From Ardenticatenaceae bacterium (GTDB taxonomy: Bacteria; Chloroflexota; Anaerolineae; Promineifilales; Promineifilaceae), in the NCBI GenBank assembly GCA_020634395.1, contig JACKBU010000002.1, positions 124,001-188,000 on the forward strand: a stretch of DNA of 64,000 bases. The letters run 5' to 3'. This document shows positions 59,384 through 64,000 of the stretch, in pieces. A program made the translations under genes and the position numbers. Numbering within the stretch: the first letter of the stretch is position 1; each line of letters starts with the position of its first letter. The notes under the pieces are model-generated. The model ran no database searches, was not told the DNA's origin, and worked only from the letters and a program-made list of their open reading frames with translations.

Positions 59384-60205
59384 ATGTTATCTCATTGGCT
59401 TGACGCCTACGTTACCGTAAACGACCTCACGTCCCACTACATTCGCACCGGGGACAGCCATAAGCCCCCCCTGCTGCTCCTGCATGGCTTTTCCGATAAT
59501 GGGCTGTGCTGGCTGTCCGTGGCCCGCGCTCTGGAAGCACAGTTCGATGTCATTTTGCCAGACGCCAGAGGACACGGCCTATCCGCGCGCGTTCACCCCA
59601 ACGAACCCGTTGACAACGCCGCCGATGCAGCCGGAATAATCACAGCCCTGGGTTTATCAAAGCCGCTTGTCGCCGGGCATTCCATGGGCGGCCTCGCGGC
59701 CACGGAGTTGGGTGCGCGGTTCCCGGATCTCGTGGGCGGGCTCATCTTGGAAGACCCCGCCTGGTTTGATCCACCCCCCGACGACGCGCCGGTGCCCGAG
59801 AATCCCTTCGCGGCATGGCTGCTGCAGCTTGAAGGCGTTCCTCTGGATGAGATAATCGCCTCTGGCAAAGCGAATAATCCTGCGTGGGCAGACGAAGAAT
59901 TCCCGGCCTGGGCGGAATCCAAGCGCCAACTTGATAAAACCATTTTCCAGATCGCCAGCGTGCGAAAACCATGGCGGGATTTGGTCTCGTCGCTCACTGC
60001 CCCGACCCTGCTACTCACGGCTGAGGTGGAGAAGGGCGCGATTGTCACCCCGGCGATGGCCCAAGAAGCGGCGTCGCTCTCACCCCAACTGCAGGTGACG
60101 CACATTCCCAACGCGGGCCACAACATCCGCCGGGAAAATTACCCGGCCTTTATGCAGGCTTTGCAAAGCTTTCTGGCCCAGTTTCTGAAAACAAAGAAGG
60201 ATTAA
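59384..60205 (+). CDS. Alpha/beta hydrolase
   Basis: A 273-residue protein with oxyanion-hole motif LLHGFSDNGLCW, nucleophile elbow GHSMGGLA, catalytic-acid region after LLLTAEVEKGAIV and His in NAGHNIRREN. The family covers esterases, lipases, haloalkane dehalogenases and others; an acetyl- or feruloyl-esterase acting on the same oligosaccharides is one possibility but is inferred from position only. It ends 5 bp before the GH1 start, so the two are probably co-transcribed. No signal peptide. Confidence 0.88.
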   Translation: MLSHWLDAYVTVNDLTSHYIRTGDSHKPPLLLLHGFSDNGLCWLSVARALEAQFDVILPDARGHGLSARVHPNEPVDNAADAAGIITALGLSKPLVAGHSMGGLAATELGARFPDLVGGLILEDPAWFDPPPDDAPVPENPFAAWLLQLEGVPLDEIIASGKANNPAWADEEFPAWAESKRQLDKTIFQIASVRKPWRDLVSSLTAPTLLLTAEVEKGAIVTPAMAQEAASLSPQLQVTHIPNAGHNIRRENYPAFMQALQSFLAQFLKTKKD

Positions 60206-60210
60206 ACACG

Positions 60211-61440
60211 ATGAACAACGAGTTTCCGCAAGGATTTTTGTGGGGCACGGCCACGGCCGCGCATCAGGTAGAAGGTAACAATACCAACAGCGACTTTTGG
60301 GTCATGGAGCACGTGCCGGAAACTGTTTTTGCCGAACCGTCCGGCGATGCGATTGACCATTATCACCGCTACCCAGAAGACATAGCGATGCTGGCCGAGT
60401 TGGGTTTTAACAGTTATCGCTTTTCGGTGGAGTGGGCGCGGGTGGAGCCGGAAGACGGCCGTTTCTCCACCGCCGCCCTCGACCACTACGGCCGCATGTG
60501 CGAGACCTGTCTCGCCCATAACCTCAAACCCGTAGTGACCTATCACCACTTTACGTCGCCCCGCTGGCTGATCAGCCAGGGCGGTTGGCAGAGTATGGCG
60601 ACAGCCGAGAAGTTTGCACGCTACGCAGGCAAAGTAACCGAGCACTTAGGCGACCAGATAGAAGCGGTCTGCACGATTAACGAAGTCAACATTCCGCGGA
60701 TGGCTGCTTTGATGTGGATGGCCGGCGGTGAGGATGAATCGTTTATCCGGGAGGCGGCGCAGGCGCTGCATACCACGCCGGAACAGTTTGCGCCCTTCAT
60801 GTTTGCCGGGACTCACCAGGGACGGGATGTGATTCTGGCGGCTCATCACCAGGCACGGGCAGCGATTAAGGCGGAACGGCCGTCGCTGCCTGTTGGCCTG
60901 ACCATCGCTATGGCCGACATGCAGGCCCTGCCCGGTGGGGAAGCAGAACGGGACAGGATGCGCTGGGAACTGCAAGATGTGTTCCTGGAAGCCGCCCGCG
61001 CGGATGATTTTGTCGGGGTGCAAACTTACACCCGCGAACGGTATGGAGCAGAGGGCAATCTGGGTCCGCAAGAAGGCGTGGAACAGACACAAATGGGCTA
61101 CGAATTCTGGCCGCAGGCTACTGGCGCCACCTTGCGCCGCGCCTATGAGGTGGCCGGTATACCGATGATGGTGACGGAAAACGGTATTGGCACGGACGAT
61201 GACGGCCGTCGCCTGGCCTATTATCAGTCCGCCCTGCAAAGCGTAGCCACCTGCCTGCAAGACGGCCTCGATGTGCGCGGCTACTTCGCCTGGTCGGCCT
61301 TCGACAACTTTGAATGGATGCTCGGCTACCGGCCCACGTTTGGTCTCATCGCCGTGGATCGCCGCACGCAGCAGCGGACAATCAAGCCCAGCGCCCGCTG
61401 GTTGAGCAAAGTTGTGCAGACCAATCGCCTGGAGCAATGA
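60211..61440 (+). CDS. GH1 beta-glycosidase
   Basis: A 409-residue TIM-barrel enzyme with start FPQGFLWGTATAAHQVEG, acid/base Glu158 in CTINEVN and nucleophile Glu323 in VTENGIGTD, and a late W-rich YFAWSAFDNFEWMLGY. GH1 enzymes are retaining beta-glucosidases, galactosidases, mannosidases or fucosidases. It is about 40 residues shorter than most, which suggests trimmed loops and an open active site. Cytoplasmic. The MFS gene follows after 2 bp. Confidence 0.92.
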   Translation: MNNEFPQGFLWGTATAAHQVEGNNTNSDFWVMEHVPETVFAEPSGDAIDHYHRYPEDIAMLAELGFNSYRFSVEWARVEPEDGRFSTAALDHYGRMCETCLAHNLKPVVTYHHFTSPRWLISQGGWQSMATAEKFARYAGKVTEHLGDQIEAVCTINEVNIPRMAALMWMAGGEDESFIREAAQALHTTPEQFAPFMFAGTHQGRDVILAAHHQARAAIKAERPSLPVGLTIAMADMQALPGGEAERDRMRWELQDVFLEAARADDFVGVQTYTRERYGAEGNLGPQEGVEQTQMGYEFWPQATGATLRRAYEVAGIPMMVTENGIGTDDDGRRLAYYQSALQSVATCLQDGLDVRGYFAWSAFDNFEWMLGYRPTFGLIAVDRRTQQRTIKPSARWLSKVVQTNRLEQ

Positions 61441-61442
61441 GC

Positions 61443-62621
61443 ATGTCTATAAGCAAAACCAAACAGGCGTCAACCAGAGCCTGGCGGTGGGCCGTGTTAA
61501 CCATGTTTTTCGTCAACGGCGCCATCATGGCCAACTGGGTTTCCCGTATCCCACAAATCCAAACAACCCTGGCCATGAGCGATGGCACGCTGGGGCTGGT
61601 GCTGCTCTGGTTAGCCGTTGGCGTCCTGGTGGCCCTGTCCATGGCTGGAGGACTTATCGCCCGTTTTGGCAGCCGCACGGTTACCATAGGCGGTGCCCTG
61701 CTGCTGGCGGCAACCATGCTGCCACTGGGCATGATGCCCAACCCGCCGGCCCTGTCCTTTAACCTGTTCTTGTTTGGCGGGGCCATGAGCCTGATGGACG
61801 TGGCGATGAACGCCCAGGGCGTGGGGGTAGAAAAAACGCTGAAACGGCCAGTGATGTCTTCGTTTCACGCCGCTTACAGCATCGGTGGTTTTGTGGGCGC
61901 CATGATGGGTGCTGCTATCGCTTCCCTCGGTATTGCACCCAACCTGCACTTTGTGATGGTCGCCATCCTCTTCAGCATCGTCACGCTGCTGGCGGCCCCC
62001 GCACTACAACGCATCGAAACACCCGATCGATCTGCACCCTCCGAACCCGTTTTTCGCTTACCCGATCGGATTATCTGGCCAATTGGCGCCGTCGCCTTCT
62101 GTTCGGCCATCGGCGAAGGAGCCATGTCTGACTGGAGCGGCGTGTACCTGAAGAGCGTGGTTGGTACGACGGCCGCTGCCGCTGCCTACGGCTACGCCGC
62201 TTTTTCGCTGACCATGACGGTGGGGCGGTTGATGGGTGATTATCTGACCACGCGCTCATCGCCGGCGCTGTTGGTGAGGGTGGGCGGCGCCATCGCTTCA
62301 CTTGGCGTGCTGCTGGCAATTCTAGTGCCGCAGGTAGGACCGGTCTTGTTGGGTTTTGCCGCCGTTGGGGCCGGCTTATCGATTGTTGTGCCCCTCGCTT
62401 TTAGCGTTGCCGGTAACGTGCCTGGCTTGCCATCCGGCGCGGCTATTGCCGGGGTCGCGACCATTGGCTATGCCGGTTTCCTGGCCGGGCCGCCTATCAT
62501 TGGCCTGCTGGCAGAGTTGACCTCTCTCAGAATTGCCTTGCTGGTGGTGATGCTGCTCACCGGCACATTGATCTTCAGCGGGAAATCCATGCAGCTCAAG
62601 ACGCCCACGGCCGAGAGTTGA
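61443..62621 (+). CDS. MFS transporter (YbjJ/FucP-like)
   Basis: A 392-residue protein with about 12 helices and the early motif FVNGAIMANWVSRIPQIQ, then FGSRTVTIGGALLLAATMLPLG and a distinctive SSFHAAYSIGGFVGAMMG and VAFCSAIGEGAMSDWSGVYL. These match MFS proteins near sugar-utilisation genes (YbjJ-like). The ATG at 61443 has GGAG 8 nt upstream; an in-frame ATG at 61437 overlaps the GH1 stop. It probably moves a sugar product; direction is unknown. Confidence 0.87.
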   Translation: MSISKTKQASTRAWRWAVLTMFFVNGAIMANWVSRIPQIQTTLAMSDGTLGLVLLWLAVGVLVALSMAGGLIARFGSRTVTIGGALLLAATMLPLGMMPNPPALSFNLFLFGGAMSLMDVAMNAQGVGVEKTLKRPVMSSFHAAYSIGGFVGAMMGAAIASLGIAPNLHFVMVAILFSIVTLLAAPALQRIETPDRSAPSEPVFRLPDRIIWPIGAVAFCSAIGEGAMSDWSGVYLKSVVGTTAAAAAYGYAAFSLTMTVGRLMGDYLTTRSSPALLVRVGGAIASLGVLLAILVPQVGPVLLGFAAVGAGLSIVVPLAFSVAGNVPGLPSGAAIAGVATIGYAGFLAGPPIIGLLAELTSLRIALLVVMLLTGTLIFSGKSMQLKTPTAES

Positions 62622-62647
62622 ACGCAAAGATTCAGCTTTATGGAGGT

Positions 62648-63367
62648 TTACCCCGATCCGGCAGCCTGGCTCGGGGAAAGCGTGGCCACAGCGCGTTGAT
62701 AATAAATACTGTCAGGTTCAACGCCGTAACTGTCTAACAAGATCACGTCTATTAAAGAGCGTATTCTCTGGGGTGTAACTGCTGCCTGGTTTTCCAGGGG
62801 GTAAAACATCAAATGGTAGGATACATCGGGCAGGCCGTCTTCCAGAGCGGGGGTCAGTAAGTCGATCTCCGGGAAGAGCAAGCTGCCGTTGCGTTGATAA
62901 AAGCGAATACGTCGTTCAGCAAGCTGCCGCTCCTGGAGATCGGTGAAGGCAGACGGCCGTTCCACTTCCCAGCACAGTCCTATAGGCAGTTCTTGGTCTT
63001 CCTGACGCAGCATTTCCAGTGTGCGCGCAAACATCCAGCTGCCAATGCCCTGGCTGCGCGCTGTGCGCAAGGTAGCCATGTACCACAGGAACCCTAACCG
63101 CCGCCGCCGGTGGTAAGTATACGCGGACAGGGCCAGCACCTCTCCTTCTGCCACGCCTAGCCAAAAACGGAAAACCGTTTCCCCATCGGCGAATTCCTGT
63201 CCAGAGTGTTCGATCAGTTCTACCAGATTTTCTAAAGGGTCTCGCTCGGCCACAGGAAACGAGACTTCGTAAATGGCGAAAGCCTGCCGGGCCAGAGAAC
63301 TGCTTGCATCGTTTAACGGAACCAAAGAGATCGATTGTGTCACCTGTTTCTCCAACACCACCTCCAT
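62648..63367 (-). CDS. GNAT-like acetyltransferase
   Basis: A 239-residue protein. The middle has a GNAT acetyl-CoA block: LGFLWYMATLRTARSQGIGSWMFARTLEMLRQ (R-x-x-G-I-G in place of Q/RxxGxG/A), then VERPSAFTDLQERQLAERRIRFYQRNG. The substrate is unknown. An ATG at 63367 with AAGG in front is chosen; the upstream in-frame extension has no ribosome site. It is convergent with the MFS gene. Confidence 0.72.
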   Translation of the reverse strand: MEVVLEKQVTQSISLVPLNDASSSLARQAFAIYEVSFPVAERDPLENLVELIEHSGQEFADGETVFRFWLGVAEGEVLALSAYTYHRRRRLGFLWYMATLRTARSQGIGSWMFARTLEMLRQEDQELPIGLCWEVERPSAFTDLQERQLAERRIRFYQRNGSLLFPEIDLLTPALEDGLPDVSYHLMFYPLENQAAVTPQRIRSLIDVILLDSYGVEPDSIYYQRAVATLSPSQAAGSG

Positions 63368-63441
63368 CCTTCTATAGTCGGCCACTTCCCCTTTGTAGCC
63401 AGCAGAACTGCTGTCTATTATCCCCGGCGCCCACTGCCAGA

Positions 63442-64000
63442 TCAAGGCTGGGGAGGCAGGCCGGCATCCGCGGGAATTGATGTGCCGTCAGGAATGCTGC
63501 GCAGATCGTCGCAGGCAATAAACTGAACGTCTCGCCAGACATACCCCCGGTCGTTAAACGTCTCAATTGTATCAATCCAGCGCTTTTCGCCATCCTCCAG
63601 CAGATAGATGTGGGGGCTGTCAGCGCACTTGAGAATGATGGGATCGGCATGTTCGTAGACAATGCTTTGTACCGAGGGCGGCAGCGCTTCAGTGGTCCCT
63701 TGATCGATGCCAAAAAGCCAGGGCAGCGCCAGGATCAGGACCACGGTCCAGACGCCATAGGCAATGGTTCCCGCGCTGTAAGCTCGATAAAGCCAGGGCA
63801 GCCATTGTCCGGCTTTGACCCGTACCTGGAAGATTAACAGCAGCGAAAGCAGCGCAATGTTGATGACGTTCCAGCCAATGAAGGCCAGCCTGTTAGGCGT
63901 GAGGCGGTCGAGGGCGGTGCGATACAGAATAGCCGACAGGGCATAAAGGCTCACGATGAGTGCCAGCGCGGCAACGGCGACAATCCCCAGGCGCAGCCAG
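63442..64000 (-). CDS. Membrane protein, 5' end outside window
   Basis: The frame is open to the window edge, so the N-terminus is missing. At least three helices are seen (LGIVAVAALALIVSLYALS; FIGWNVINIALLSLLLIF; TIAYGVWTVVLILALPWLF). The last 70 residues form a soluble module: HADPIILKCADSPHIYLLEDGEKRWIDTIETF and GYVWRDVQFIACDDLRSIPDGTSI. This segment type recurs at the end of many envelope proteins of Chloroflexota and others, function unknown. Confidence 0.75.
   Translation of the reverse strand, partial: WLRLGIVAVAALALIVSLYALSAILYRTALDRLTPNRLAFIGWNVINIALLSLLLIFQVRVKAGQWLPWLYRAYSAGTIAYGVWTVVLILALPWLFGIDQGTTEALPPSVQSIVYEHADPIILKCADSPHIYLLEDGEKRWIDTIETFNDRGYVWRDVQFIACDDLRSIPDGTSIPADAGLPPQP

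Overview
The window reads as a chromosomal segment of a Gram-negative-like heterotrophic bacterium, most plausibly a filamentous Chloroflexota (Anaerolineae/Ardenticatenia type). This is inferred from gene content, not from a marker gene: DUF3160 lipoprotein, MalT-type giant LuxR regulator, CapA protein with FG-GAP-like repeats, 25-repeat BNR protein, REC-first histidine kinase, WS/DGAT acyltransferase, and 7-bp tandem repeats inside genes. No rRNA, tRNA, CRISPR, transposase or phage gene was seen. The most striking property is an 8-bp palindrome, ACGGCCGT, that I count about 130 times by eye in 64 kb, inside genes in all frames as well as between genes.

Layout. 1-7.6 kb: partial MFS exporter, trans-sulfuration PLP enzyme, methyltransferase, LysW-like acidic zinc-ribbon protein, CapA-like protein, DUF3160 lipoprotein. 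7.8-10.1 kb: PadR-modA-modB operon with a clear promoter/operator and no modC. 10.1-15.7 kb: metallophosphoesterase, DUF5661 protein, SUI1/YciH factor, ParB-like-motif protein with an internal duplication, WS/DGAT, a 22-bp minisatellite, a PNPOx-family flavoprotein. 15.8-20.5 kb: 1558-residue exported beta-propeller protein. 20.8-26.2 kb: small membrane protein, acyl-CoA dehydrogenase, orphan OmpR-type regulator, then UspA-like / Na-Pi-symporter-like / tandem UspA. 26.4-30.7 kb: two overlapping two-component proteins. 30.7-38.8 kb (minus strand): miaA, yraN, MGDG-synthase-like glycosyltransferase, degenerate CinA-like protein, cNMP-binding protein, transaldolase, and a membrane glycosyltransferase whose gene carries in-frame heptamer repeats. 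39-41.3 kb: SLC13/TrkA-C permease followed by two different 21-bp minisatellites.

41.3-62.6 kb is a carbohydrate-use locus: MalT-type LuxR regulator (divergent), an Opp-type ABC importer (binding lipoprotein, two permeases, two ATPases), YdjC/ChbG-like deacetylase, GH3, GH2 beta-mannosidase-like, a second GH3, alpha/beta hydrolase, GH1 and an MFS transporter. The likely logic is uptake of beta-linked oligosaccharides through the ABC importer and cytoplasmic trimming by four glycosidases without signal peptides. The importer genes are visibly more AT-rich and lack ACGGCCGT until 50.2 kb, while the glycosidase genes carry it, which suggests the locus was assembled from different sources.

62.6-64 kb: GNAT-like protein and a membrane protein running off the window edge. 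Both ends of the window cut genes.
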